A stretch of 64,000 nucleotides of DNA from Theocolax elegans (taxonomy: Eukaryota > Arthropoda > Insecta > Hymenoptera > Cerocephalidae). The position numbers and the translations under genes were made by a program. The notes under the pieces are model-generated. The model was not told the DNA's origin and made no database searches. It worked only from the letters and a program-made list of their open reading frames with translations. Of the stretch, positions 32,690 to 45,689 are shown piece by piece; within the stretch, counting starts at the first letter, position 1, and the number at the start of each line of letters is the position of its first letter. The stretch covers positions 45,573,466 through 45,637,465 of the forward strand of contig CM047431.1 in NCBI GenBank assembly GCA_026168455.1. Reading direction: 5' to 3'.

Positions 32690-33466
32690 ACTAATTTATT
32701 GATATCATTTTTACTACTTTCGTTTAATATTTTTCCATTTAATTTTTTCTTTTCAGTTTTTTTACATTGATCAGTATTTTCATTATAATAAATATGTTGT
32801 TTTTGTAATGCTTCTTTTTCTCGTTCATTTTTTATTTCGTCACTATTTATTTTTTGTCTTCTCATCATGGTTTGCTGTTTTCTCTTTATTGTTTTTTCTT
32901 CTATTTTGCCGTCATTACTATTTTTACTTTTTACATAAGCTTCTTTTTTTCGTAATGCTTCTTTTTCTCGTTCATTTTTTTATTTCGTCACCATTCATTT
33001 TTTGTCTTTTCATCATGGTTTGCTGTTTTCTCTTTATTTTTTTTTCTTCTATTTTGCCGTCGTTGCTATTTTTATTATTTACATAAGCTTCTTTTTTCGT
33101 AATGCTTCTTTTTCTCGTTCATTTTTTATTTCGTCACTATTTATTTTTGTCTTTTCATCATGGTTTGCTGTTTTCTCTTTATTTTTTTTCTTCTATTTTG
33201 CCGTCATTACTATCTTTACTCCTCATATAAGCTTCTTTTTTATGCAACGCTTCTTTTTCTCGTTCATTTTTTATATCGATACAGCTAATTGTTTGCCTTT
33301 TTATCATAGTTTGCTGTTTTATTTTTAGCTGTTTTATTTCTATATCATTAAATTGTTTATTTTTATTTTTTTGATAAAATGAACTATAAGATGGTATTTC
33401 ATAGTCTATTTCCATTGGGGTAATAGAATCAACGGAAATGATTTTATCTTTATGATATAAATTCAT
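32690..33466 (-). CDS. Lys/Glu-rich tandem-repeat linker of the Helitron protein
   Basis: Minus-strand frames encode units such as NEREKEALHKKEAY, SNDGKIEEKK and KQQTMMKRQ. On the plus strand the unit begins GCTTCTTTTTCTCGTTC near 32809, 32958, 33102 and 33248, giving a period of about 144-150 bp (48-50 codons). The first ORF (33466-33179) has a unique N-terminal part (ITPMEIDYEIPSYSSF). Frame breaks occur at homopolymers between units. Highly charged and probably coiled-coil; it lies between the protease and the Rep part. Confidence 0.75.
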
Positions 33467-33505
33467 TATTGTTTGTTGTTCAGAAATAAATTTCTGTTGA
33501 AAATT

Positions 33506-34162
33506 TTATTCTATTATTTTTATTTCTGCTACATTGAAATTCAATTTTTTTTCATCAATACAACAAATATGAATCATGTATCTTTTGATTGGTATTGTTG
33601 AAATATTATAGTTTATATTTTGTAAAATTGGAAACATCGTAATACTACGTGTTTCGTATATTTTTAGTAAATGTGAACGCATTTGGGAAATATCATAGTT
33701 TAAACTGCATGGGCATAAATTAAATACAATAGAGACAGCAAAAGCTATCGCGAAAATTCCACAATCATAACTATTGGTTTGAAATTGCACTGTTTCAAAA
33801 ACAATTTTTAATTGTTGACTATCTGGAAATAATCTATTGATGTATACTTTATGTTCATTTTGCAAATATTTAGCATTTAAACTATCATAAATGTGTATCG
33901 TTCTATTATTGTAATACATACAAATCCAATGACCTTTTTCATATTTTCCAGAAAATAACGATTGAATGTATTCATTATTCATTTGAACTGAGTCAATATT
34001 ATATTGTTTTTGAACTAAAAGAGTTGTTTGCATATTGAATGGTGTACATGATTTAAGGATGTTATTAAATTCTAATATGTGTTCATCATTTAACATAGAA
34101 GTATCGTCGATATATGGTTCAATCGTTTTTACAACTAATATTTTTATTTCCGTCAAACCCAT
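33506..34162 (-). CDS. Ulp1-like (C48) cysteine protease of the Helitron
   Basis: 218 codons, ATG at 34162. Catalytic order is as in C48 peptidases: His in KGHWICMYY, Asp in IHIYDSLN, then the Gln and Cys region VQFQTNSYDCGIFAIAFA. The length fits a compact Ulp1 catalytic domain. Ulp1-type proteases process SUMO-like modifiers. Several animal Helitrons carry such a domain next to the Rep/helicase protein, and here it lies directly upstream of the Lys-rich repeat on the same strand. Its catalytic residues look intact, unlike Rep. Confidence 0.88.
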   Translation of the reverse strand: MGLTEIKILVVKTIEPYIDDTSMLNDEHILEFNNILKSCTPFNMQTTLLVQKQYNIDSVQMNNEYIQSLFSGKYEKGHWICMYYNNRTIHIYDSLNAKYLQNEHKVYINRLFPDSQQLKIVFETVQFQTNSYDCGIFAIAFAVSIVFNLCPCSLNYDISQMRSHLLKIYETRSITMFPILQNINYNISTIPIKRYMIHICCIDEKKLNFNVAEIKIIE

Positions 34163-34439
34163 TATAAAAATGGTTTATTTTACAAAATGATTCACAATTA
34201 TAAAAATAATATTAATAATTTGTTTCAATTGTTTAATAATAATTATAATTTTTTTTATTTTTCTAAACGATTATTTTAAATTTTTTGTTAATATTTTTTT
34301 GTAAAGCTGAAAAAAATAAAATATAAATTATTAGAAAACAGTGTTTATAAGAAAGTAGCTTCAATGTAATGAATGAAATATATGCGACGCTACTTTTCGT
34401 CGGGAAAAATCTAATTAAATTAAATTAAAGGCCGACGGA

Positions 34440-35626
34440 GGTTCCGTCGTAGCGACGTTGAAAATGGCTAGATATCGCCGATTTATATTTAGTTGGGCGC
34501 CTGGCGATATTTAAATAAAAATGAAATAACTGAACTAATTACTTTACAAAACGACTCGGCAACCCGGCAAATCTCCACCTCGACTCCTCGTCACAGAGGG
34601 AATCCCGACGGCTGACCACCTCGGAACCGGCGGCTTTCAGAGTAAAGGAAAATTACTTTAAATAACACTCACAAATTCTATCTTTAACCACAACTCATTT
34701 ATTTAAAAAGTTAATAGAAATTATAATTTCCGGCACCGACACAATATTAACGCGATCCACGACCGACTCTCACACGTGCACACACTCACTCAACTCCGTC
34801 CGTCCGGCAAATATATAAAAATATAATATTAATATAGTTCGGCCGCCCGTCGGGCTAACCGTAAAGATTACTCGCCTAATAACTCTTCTCACCGCTGCAA
34901 TACTACTCTTTTCACACCTCGACTAACAAACTCTACTCGACTACGAAAAATGGCTACTTCGCCTCTAACTACAAAATTACAACTCTGCGAAAACACGACT
35001 GCCTCGTCGGACGATCAGGTAGCGAATCATCGAGACCGGCTTCTTCATCCGGCTCGCGGCGTGGCTGGATCCCCAAAATTAAGGATTTTCCTCCCCACCC
35101 TATCGCTATCCTTCTCTAACTTACTCTACTCCTTATCTACCGGCGTTGATTAGGGTGGTTGATTGCGTGATCGATACGCGTAGTCAGCCTTGATCTTATT
35201 TCCGTCAAGGCCGATTACCCAATAATAGTGGTTTACGTCACCACCAACCTGTTCATTATTGGGTCGACCACGCAACCAATCATCCCCGACACTCGGAAGG
35301 CGCGCATTACAAATAATGAATTACCATATCGGTAATCCAGTCGGTGCTGCCGCCCCGTGCCTACCGGCTATGTAATTACTATCAACTATCCCGACACACT
35401 CATACATCAATTAGAATTTAATTTTAGCAACTACTAATTACAACTATATACATACTATAAAATTAATAAACATCGCCCCAAACTCTACCGACGGATCTAC
35501 GTATTTGTTATTTAAAATTAATTACGCTATCTAACTAAATTAATTAATATGGTATTATATACGTGCGCGCTATATACAATAGTATACACCAATACATAGG
35601 TGTGCGCGCACCGTATATATCTATAT
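34440..35626. other. GC-richer LTR-like block (also at 36190-37373)
   Basis: Non-coding, moderately GC-rich sequence. It includes CGACGGAGGTTCCGTCG stems and, on the minus strand, GGCGCCCAACT near 34505-34493, which is similar to a tRNA-Lys type primer-binding site but starts AGG instead of TGG. It ends with alternating TATACGTGCGCGC/GCGCGCACCGTATATA. The 67-codon ORF starting MATSPLTTKL occurs in both copies only because of the duplication. It probably belongs to an LTR retrotransposon that is interrupted by the TIR element. Confidence 0.4.
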
Positions 35627-37373
35627 GAGCAAATCCACGGAACCTTTGATTTTCATTTGAAAAATTTTTTTTTTTTTTTGGGAGGCACATTGATTTTAAT
35701 GGAGATTTCTACTTCTTTAGAGGTTAAATAGCAGGAAAATATGAGGGCCCCTATTTCTTTTCAAGACTTATCTAAGAAATTAACGATTAAAATATTAATG
35801 AGGGGTATCATAGGGTAAATTATAAAAAATCACTTCGTAAATAAACAGAACATTTTTTTTCTATAATTTATGAATATAACAACATAATTAAGTCTCTTAT
35901 TTAACAAAAATTGAAATATCTAACAACAATTTTTCATATAAAAGGATGTTTTCAAGTGCCGTTACAGTACTGTAATTTTCTTTTCCTAGTAACAATGGTT
36001 TTTTTGTTGAGTACTTGTAACAGGAATTTCATTTTTTGCTCCATAAATCTTCCAACTTGAAGGTTTCAATTGGTAATGAGTACATGGCAAATTATTTGAA
36101 AGTAGCTTCAATGTAATGAATGAAATATATGCGACGCTACTTTTCGTCGGGAAAAATCTAATTAAATTAAATTAAAGGCCGACGGAGGTTCCGTCGTAGC
36201 GACGTTGAAAATGGCTAGATATCGCCGATTTATATTTAGTTGGGCGCCTGGCGATATTTAAATAAAAATGAAATAACTGAACTAATTACTTTACAAAACG
36301 ACTCGGCAACCCGGCAAATCTCCACCTCGACTCCTCGTCACAGAGGGAATCCCGACGGCTGACCACCTCGGAACCGGCGGCTTTCAGAGTAAAGGAAAAT
36401 TACTTTAAATAACACTCACAAATTCTATCTTTAACCACAACTCATTTATTTAAAAAGTTAATAGAAATTATAATTTCCGGCACCGACACAATATTAACGC
36501 GATCCACGACCGACTCTCACACGTGCACACACTCACTCAACTCCGTCCGTCCGGCAAATATATAAAATATAACTATTAATATAGTTCGGCCCGCCCGTCG
36601 GGCTAACCGTAAAGATTACTCGCCTAATAACTCTTCTCACCGCTGCAATACTACTCTTTTCACACCACGACTAACAAACTCTACTCGACTACGAAAATGG
36701 CTACTTCGCCTCTAACTACAAAATTACAACTCTGCGAAAACACGACTGCCTCGTCGGACGATCAGGTAGCGAATCATCGAGACCGGCTTCTTCATCCGGC
36801 TCGCGGCGTGGCTGGATCCCCAAAATTAAGGATTTTCCTCCCCACCCTATCACTATCCTTCTCTAACTTACTCCACTCCTTATCTACCGGCGTTGATTAG
36901 GGTGGTTGATTGCGTGATCGATACGCGTAGTCAGCCTTGATCTTATTTCCGTCAAGGCCGATTACCCAATAATAGTGGTTTACGTCACCACCAACCTGTT
37001 CATTATTGGGTCGACCACGCAACCAATCATCCCCGACACTCGGAAGGCGCGCATTACAAATAATGAATTACCATATCGGTAATCCAGTCGGTGCTGCCGC
37101 CCCGTGCCTACCGGCTATGTAATTACTATCAACTATCCCGACACACTCATACATCAATTAGAATTTAATTTTAGCAACTACTAATTACAACTATATACAT
37201 ACTATAAAATTAATAAACATCGCCCCAAACTCTACCGACGGATCTACGTATTTGTTATTTAAAATTAATTACGCTATCTAACTAAATTAATTAATATGGT
37301 ATTATATACGTGCGCGCTATATACAATAGTATACACCAATACATAGGTGTGCGCGCACCGTATATATCTATAT

Positions 37374-38912
<1,539 letters not shown>

Positions 38913-39660
38913 ATATATATGTATTTAATATGCCGCGGTATACCTTTGCACGCATACATTAGGTATACCGCGACTCCTACTCTTCTCGCGCTCCCCTCGC
39001 TCCGCGCGCTCCCACCCATTATCCCACTACGGTCGCTCACTCGAGCATGTTCGCGCGCGCAACACTCTCGCTGCTCGAGTGATTCCCCCTTCCCCGCGCA
39101 CCACGCCTAGTGCCGCACGAGCGTCGCCGTCGGTGCCGCGTTCCCCGGTATACGGGTGTAAGGTAGGGAGCACCCTGGCTCTCCCGACTACTAGTACGTA
39201 GTTCGGGCGTGCGCGCACCCATGCGCCATCCCAGCCGTCGTCGTCTGCTGAGCACGTGTGACGGTTGAGGTTAGGACGCCACCTAACCTCCCGTCTTGTT
39301 GACATCAGCAGTGAGTACGCCAGGTATCGTGAGACGACCTGGGCTCGGTCCTTGGTTCACGATACCTCTCGGCCGTGGTCTCGGTCGTAGTCCGCGTACT
39401 ACCGTCGGGTATCGGTCGCGTTGTTCGTCGGCTCCGTGCTAAAACATACTCATACCGTGGGTATCAATATTCGCTTTAAAAGTGCATCGGTGCACTTCGG
39501 TCCGCCTGCGAGGGATTCGCTACCTGCGACGCGATCGCGAGCTATAATAAAGTTAACTGTATGCATGCACATGACTTGTAAATACAAGCCATGTGCATAT
39601 ACTTGTACGTTGTATGTTTTACAACGTCACATATAGTTAATATAAATTTAATATTTTATA
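38913..39660. other. GC-rich LTR-like sequence, right of the TIR element
   Basis: A 12-bp perfect inverted repeat (CGCGGTATACCT at 38934-38945 and AGGTATACCGCG at 38961-38972) is followed by a GC-rich stretch up to about 39550. The overlapping ORFs on both strands have no recognisable motif. It continues the LTR-like block that flanks the other side of the TIR element. Confidence 0.4.
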
Positions 39661-39680
39661 AATACTAATATTATACATAC

Positions 39681-40200
39681 CCTAGTGGAAATACATTTTC
39701 GATGAAAATGCTCCAAAGTATGCTAAAAGTGGGCCAACTTGCGCCAAAAGTGGGCCGATGTTTACCAACATTGAACTAATTGGAACATTTTTCCAGTTTT
39801 GGCAAACTTTAGCACACTTTTGGCCAATTTAGGAACATTTTCTATTGATTATGGAATAAATTTATCAACCAGTAAAAAATTGTTTTTCACATGCAATTTC
39901 TTAAATTAAGGCGCACTTAATTGCGTTGATAATATTTAATATTGCAATAATAATATGTTGTAATAATCTTTTCTGTAAATGGGCCAACATTTAAACAATC
40001 TGGGCCAACCTTTACACAAAGAGGGCCAAACTTTCCATCCAATATTTGCACAAATTCTTTGCTAGTAGTTTGATACTCATAATTCCAATAAATGCAGCGC
40101 TGAATAAAAAAAACAAAGGGCAGCAGAATTCCAATGAATGCAGCGCTGAATAAAAATAACAAACGGCAGCAGCATTCCAATTAATATTATATCAATAAAA
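39681..40200. repeat. Transposon-like end with GGGCCAA subterminal repeats
   Basis: Starts CCCTAGTGGAAATACATTTT at 39681 and is rich in AGTGGGCCAA/TTGGCCCA-type motifs in both orientations (39727-40035). A 54-bp tandem pair (AATTCCAATAAATGCAGCGC and AATTCCAATGAATGCAGCGC) is at about 40080-40180. Such subterminal repeats are common in CACTA-like elements. No mate end was found. Confidence 0.45.
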
Positions 40201-40796
40201 TATTATATCCCTAATGGCATTCCATGCGATTAAAGTCACAAGGTATATTATAAAATTATTTTATTTTCATTTTAAATTATCATTGTTTGAAATATAATAA
40301 GTCTTTTTGTATTTCAGTATCCTGATTAGTTTATTAAGACTATCGAAATAATCAAAAATGCAGTAGTATTTCTTAATGATTAAGTTAAAAGGTAAAGTTT
40401 TGACTTTGTCAATTTATTTATAATTAATAATAAAAATGTTTTTGTTACAGATATAACATATATAATATCAATAATATATGACAATATGCATATTGGATAT
40501 AAATCTTCTAAATGGCATTTTAAAAACAGTAATATTTATTTGAATATTTTATCTAATGTTTAATTAATTATACATTTAATATTTAATGATATAATTTAAT
40601 TTTTCTGTTAAAGATGATTTCGATGAATACTTGCTGAATTTATAAATTATATAAACAATAAAAACGATATATTGAAAAAATATATCTTATGAAATATACA
40701 AGTGAATATAGTACAATTGTAACATAATAATTGTAATTTGAAATTTTTGCAAAAATAAGTTTGTAAAATAAATAATAAAAATTAATTTGATTTATT

Positions 40797-41235
40797 ACCG
40801 ACACGGTGGCGGAGTGGCGGAGACACACCTCGGCTGGTCACGGAAGTTAAGCAGCACTGAGTGCGGTTCGCACTTGGATGGGTTTGGCTTTCGTGGCGGG
40901 TTAGATGTTTTTTCACACTTCACAAAGTGAGCGGGAGGTGTGAAACATTCGGTTTCGGTGTCAAGGCCTACGCAATGTGACTTTGACACCCAAAAAGAAT
41001 GTTTCGAATACACCGGCCATCTCGGGTGAGGTTTTCCCTGCTTCACAGGTTTCCCTCATCCACGGGCATAACCCCGGGCGAATGCGAGATGGTGGGGTTT
41101 TAAGGGAGGGATAAAGCACCCACACATAGGTGGTGGGTGGACACCGTTAAAGTCCCCAGGGGGATAAATGGTAGGAAGTGCCAGGAAAAAGAGAGCACAA
41201 ATCAAGAATAAAAAAAAAAAAAAAAAAAAAAATAA
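40797..41235 (+). mobile_element. 5S-rRNA-derived SINE with intact target-site duplication
   Basis: The head contains 5S-like sequence including CACGGAAGTTAAGCAGCAC and GGTTCGCACTTGGATGGG, i.e. the internal pol III promoter of 5S rRNA. A non-5S body of about 320 bp follows, and a pure A-rich tail (41207-41232) closes the element. A 14-bp direct repeat TAATTTGATTTATT flanks it exactly (40783-40796 and 41236-41249). The target-site duplication and A tail show LINE-mediated retrotransposition. Confidence 0.88.
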
Positions 41236-41371
41236 TAATTTGATTTATTGTATGTTCCAGTGTTGAAATTTTATTAATTTTAATTACGTAATCAAATGTT
41301 ATTTTAATTATTGTTATTAAGATAATTTTCTGGTAATAATATCGACATAGTAGTTGATATCTATTTGATTA

Positions 41372-41715
41372 AAAAAACTATAAGGCCCAAAAATGTAAGG
41401 CCCAAAATTTATAAGGCCCAAAAACGTAAGGCCCAAAATTTATAAGGTCCAAAAATGTAAGGCCCAAAAATGTAAGACCCAAAATTTATAAGGCCCAAAA
41501 ATGTAAGGTCCAAATTTATAAGGCCCAAAAATGGAAGGCCCAAAATTTATGAGGACAAAAATGTAAGGCTCAAAATGTAAGGCCTAAAATTGTAAAGTCC
41601 AATTAAAATAAAACTTTACTTTAAAAATAAAATTTATAAGGCCCAAAAATGTGAGGTCCAAAAAATGTAAGGTCCAAAAAATGTAAGGCCCAAAAGTGTA
41701 ATGTCCAATTAAAAT
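41372..41715. repeat. Minisatellite, unit TAAGGCCCAAAAATG
   Basis: Roughly 20 units of 13-17 bp, variants of AAGGCCCAAAA followed by TGT or TTTAT. One is interrupted by a longer unit containing AATTAAAATAAAACTTTA, which itself occurs twice (41601 and 41706). It lies between the 5S SINE and the CACTA-like transposase. Confidence 0.9.
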
Positions 41716-42058
41716 AAAACTTTGAAACTATAAAAATGAATTTTTAAAAAACCGGAGAACCGTTGAACCGGAGACCAAAAGTCGATCCACTTTAATATAA
41801 TATAAGATTTATTTACTATTATTCTTATTTTATCTACTCTTTATGAAGATATCTATTGTTTATATAATATTATAAATTTAATTAACAATATTTCGCTGAT
41901 ATCTATTTTTGAGACTTTTTTTTATAAATTTATGACGCGACAAAATGAAGGTTATCTAAAATTTAAAGTTACTCTAAGAATTAAAATTTGAATATTATAT
42001 ATGTATACTTTAATAAAACATTTAAATAAAACTATTTTTAAAATGTTTTTAAGGTTAT

Positions 42059-44521
42059 GTGATAATTAATAATTACAAAATTAATTTAGGAAGTAAAAGT
42101 AAAAGGATAGTAAATACATATAAAAACGAGGAAAAAAATAATGAAGATATTATAAATGACTCAATCAACATAGATTGTAGAGAAACTGATCAAAGTAGCA
42201 CTTATTCTGCACAAATTGATACTTCTACTGAATCTGATAGTGAAATAGATTCAGATTTTGATTTTTCTTCTTCGGAATCTTTTTCTAGTGATATTTCGGA
42301 TACCGACGAATCAAATGCCGAAGATGAACCCTTGTATCCAGGAGCCCCAATAACTGTAGCTGAGAGCGTTTTTTCCATTTTTAATGCTGCGAAGAGGTGT
42401 AATTTTTCCGGAGTACAATTAGATATCGTTTTGTCCCTCATAGAATTTCATTGCATAAAACCAAACAATTGTATAAAGTCATTGTATAAATTTCGGAAAT
42501 TCTTTTCAACAATCCAAACTCCATTAAATAAGCATTTTTATTGTAATATATGCTTTTCAAAAGTAGAAGAAGATTTTTGTCCAAGTTGCAATCAAAATGA
42601 TAACATTAATTACTTCATAGAAATACCTATTTTATCACAATTATCTGCAATGTTTAAGAGGAATGGTTTTAAGGAAAATTTAAATTACCGTTTTACACGA
42701 ATTAAGCAAAGTGTAAATAACTACGAAGACGTTTATGATGGATCCATTTATAAATCTCTACCAGATAATTTTACAAAAAACTCAAACAATATAACTTTTA
42801 CCTGGAATTCCGATGGGATACCGCTTTTCAAGTCCTCCAAAATTAGTATATGGCCGTTGTTTTTAATGATCAATGAGTTACCATATCACTTACGTACACG
42901 AAAAGAAAATAATATCGTTGCAGGTTTATGGTTTGGTTCATCTAAACCTGCTGCAAACTTATTTCTATCTTGTTTTGAAAATCAGCTTCAAGAATTATAT
43001 GCAGGGGTAGATTTTGAAATTCCAGGGACTGAAAATTTATTAAGAGTTCGTGGGATCATTATAAGTGGTACCTGTGATTTACCCGCGAAGGCGCTGTTTC
43101 AAAACATACAACAATATAATGGAAAATATGGCTGTCCAAATTGCGAGATTGAGACTGAAAGAGTAGAAAATGTCCAAATTTACCCCTTTAATCATAATTT
43201 AATTTTACGAACAACAGAGTCAACGCGTCTGTATGCTCAATAAGCAATAGAACAAAATAAACCAGTCTATGGTGTCAAAGGGCCAACAGTTTTAAGATTG
43301 ATAGTGCACAATCACATGGAATCTGCTGCCATTGACGAAATGCACTGTGTCTACCAAGGTATCACGAAGAAATTAATGTGTTTTTGGTTTGACGGAGAAC
43401 ACCGCAAACACCCTTCATCAATGTTTGATTTTATAGAAATAATTGATGAAAAAATTAAAAGTATAACTTCTCCAGCATGCGTCACTCGATTACCAAGAAA
43501 AATATCAGATTATTCACATTGGAAGGCTACAGAACTTAGATTATTTTTACTAATTTACAGTATACCAATTTTAAAAAATTTTATAAAAAGAAGATTTTTG
43601 GAACATCACATTCTCTTAGTCTATGCGATTTCAGTACTAAATTTCACAAGCATAAGCGATAAAATGATTGAAATTGCAAGACGGCTTTTGGTCGAATACG
43701 TTTCCCGTTTTGAGTGTTTATACGGTAAAAGATATATGACTTGTAATCTACATTTATTACTTCACTTACCTGATAATGTGAAAAAATTTGGTCCATTGAT
43801 CATGTCCTCTTGTTTTCCATTTGAAAATCTAAATGGTATCTTAAAAAGTTACGTGCATGGCTCCAGAAAACCAGAGATACAAATTTCATCTGCAGTAACC
43901 ACGTTTTTATCCATTAATGAATATAAGGATAAATTAATAAGAACTCATAGTCCAGCATATTATTTTTGCGAGAAAATTGAAAAATTAGGTACACACAGGC
44001 GAAAATTAAAACAGATAAACAAAGATATATTTATTGTAGGTTCGTGTAATAAGCCTCAAATTATTCCTGATTATATTTTAAAAGCTTTTAAAGATTATAA
44101 TATACCGATGCAAGAAGGTAAATGCCATATCTTCTCTTGTATGCTTAAAAATAATATATATTTTGAAACGGATGATTATGCTCAAAGAAAGCGAAGTAAT
44201 TCTTCTTGTATTCAATTTGTGAGCAATAGTCGCATTATTATAGGTATCATTAAAAAATTTATAAGGATATGTAAATGTACCTGCATGTTTTCGTGTAACA
44301 ATTGTAACGCGAATTGTAATACATATGCGATTATTGCAAGGTGCACAACTGAAAGAGTTATTCAATGTAATATAATTAACAAACCTATTCCGACAATTTA
44401 TTCATGTACAGAGACAAAAAATTTACTTTTAACAAATGTAAATAATATTATTAATGTTTGTTTTTTTGTACGTGTAGATGAAAAGTATTTTGCCATACAG
44501 TCATTAGTTAATGTAAGTTGA
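42059..44521 (+). pseudogene. CACTA (EnSpm)-like transposase with one nonsense codon
   Basis: A single reading frame of 821 codons is interrupted only by a TAA at 43241-43243 (after RLYAQ). The N-terminus is acidic and Ser-rich (DSDFDFSSSESFSSD), then DEPLYPGAPITV. A putative zinc-binding segment follows (CNICFSKVEEDFCPSC). The core has PLFKSSKISIWPLFLMINELP and GLWFGSSKP. After the stop comes IDEMHCVYQGITKKLM, WKATELRLFLLIYSIPIL, NLHLLLHLPDNVKKFGPLIMSSCFPFENLNG-type sequence. These are the features of TNP2-like transposases of animal CACTA elements. The ORF opens without a clear ATG, so an upstream exon is possible. The 3' end is immediately followed by the terminal region at 44522-45147. 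Confidence 0.85.
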
Positions 44522-45147
44522 CACTGTATTTACATTATTATGGTTTTATTCTTAAATAAATAAAATTATTTAACACCACAATATGAGTAAAAATTATTTT
44601 GGTTTTGAGAAAAAAAGTATTTTAAGAAAAAAATTTTCTTTAAATTATTTATAACTTTTGCAAGCTAAATATTCCAATGACTTAAGTTTTTCATACATTT
44701 ATAAAAAGTAAATATGATGTTTATATAAAATCTAAATAAAGTTTACACATATCACACGTTGAATTGCTACAATTTATGAAGTTAAGAACAAGTTTTCATC
44801 AAATTAAGATGACGTGCGTATCAAGTTTAGTTGCACTTTGTCTGAGCTTTATTATTAATCTATATTTGGAAAATAATTTTTTAATACTTTGTATTAACTT
44901 TCCCCATACTTATTATTAACAATCGGTAAACTTAATTCAATAAAACTCCAAGTTCGGCATAGTCCCTTTAGGCACGTAAATATAAAGTTTATATAAACAT
45001 AAACTTTATATTAAGTTAGTATTAAGTTTCATTTTTTTACGCGGGCAATTGCACAAGTTCGGCTCAGTCTCGTTGGACAACCCCATATCAAGTTTAGCCA
45101 AACCTAAAGTTTATATAAAGTTCATATGAACTTTAATTTTTTTACGC
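44522..45147 (+). repeat. 3' terminal region of the CACTA-like element, double terminus
   Basis: Reverse complement of 17809-18395 plus 16308-16408. It contains many AAGTTTATATAAACTTT-like subterminal repeats and the motif CCAAGTTCGGC. It includes one terminus ending TTTTTTTACGCGGG at about 45053, directly followed by a second, related terminus that ends TTTTTTTACGCGGG at 45147. At the 16-18 kb locus a palindrome lies between these two. Confidence 0.75.
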
Positions 45148-45689
45148 GGGTAGTAAGTAAAATATCCTGATGTTCTTTATCACCATATGAATAGAATGTT
45201 GTAAACAAATCATTTTGTTTATCTTGATTAACTTTCTGAAAACACTTATTTTTACAACATTCATTCACAAACGAAAACGATTTTCCCTCAATCAATTAAT
45301 TTTTACTATTTACATAACTTAATCCAGAATTTTTCAGTCTTTTTACATTTTGACATAATAAAGAACTTGTCGATCTTTGCCACTTTTGCGAAATTCGTTC
45401 GCTTTTACGCACCATGTTTCCATGTGCAGGTATACAATCGTACTAAATATAGACTAAATATCTTTACTAAAGGAATGTTACGAGTTTCAATCAACGTATA
45501 GAATGTCAACAAAGAATAACAAAGTCAATATAATAATGTCAGTTTGGGTGCTAAAACTTAGAGTACATCGTCTCCTTACTCTTAAAAGTCCATTTATATT
45601 AAACTTCGCCAAAAAGTACGTGGAAAGTCAAAAAGTGGAATACTTTTCGATCAATGTGTGGTACCATTCACCCCATTTTTATTACTAAC

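Larger units (their letters stand above)
26114..32813. repeat. 3.35-kb direct tandem duplication inside the Helitron
   Basis: 26114-29460 and 29464-32813 are two head-to-tail copies, joined through a three-base filler (GCT). Each holds, on the minus strand, the N-terminal zinc-finger domain, Helitron_like_N, the HUH/Tyr Rep core, the linker and the first part of the helicase. Most differences are one-base indels in homopolymers, with a few substitutions close to 29360-29450. Shared nonsense codons show that the template was already inactive. Confidence 0.93.

Noticed and set aside
34950..36900. Two matching 67-codon ORFs starting MATSPL
   Set aside because: They match only because the 1.75-kb block is duplicated. 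Both strands of the block lack coding features.
39027..39305. 92- and 72-codon ORFs on the minus strand
   Set aside because: Arg-rich frames in GC-rich non-coding sequence, both overlapping a plus-strand ORF; no motif.
40640..41046. ORFs across the 5S SINE region
   Set aside because: They are translations of SINE sequence and AT-rich flank.
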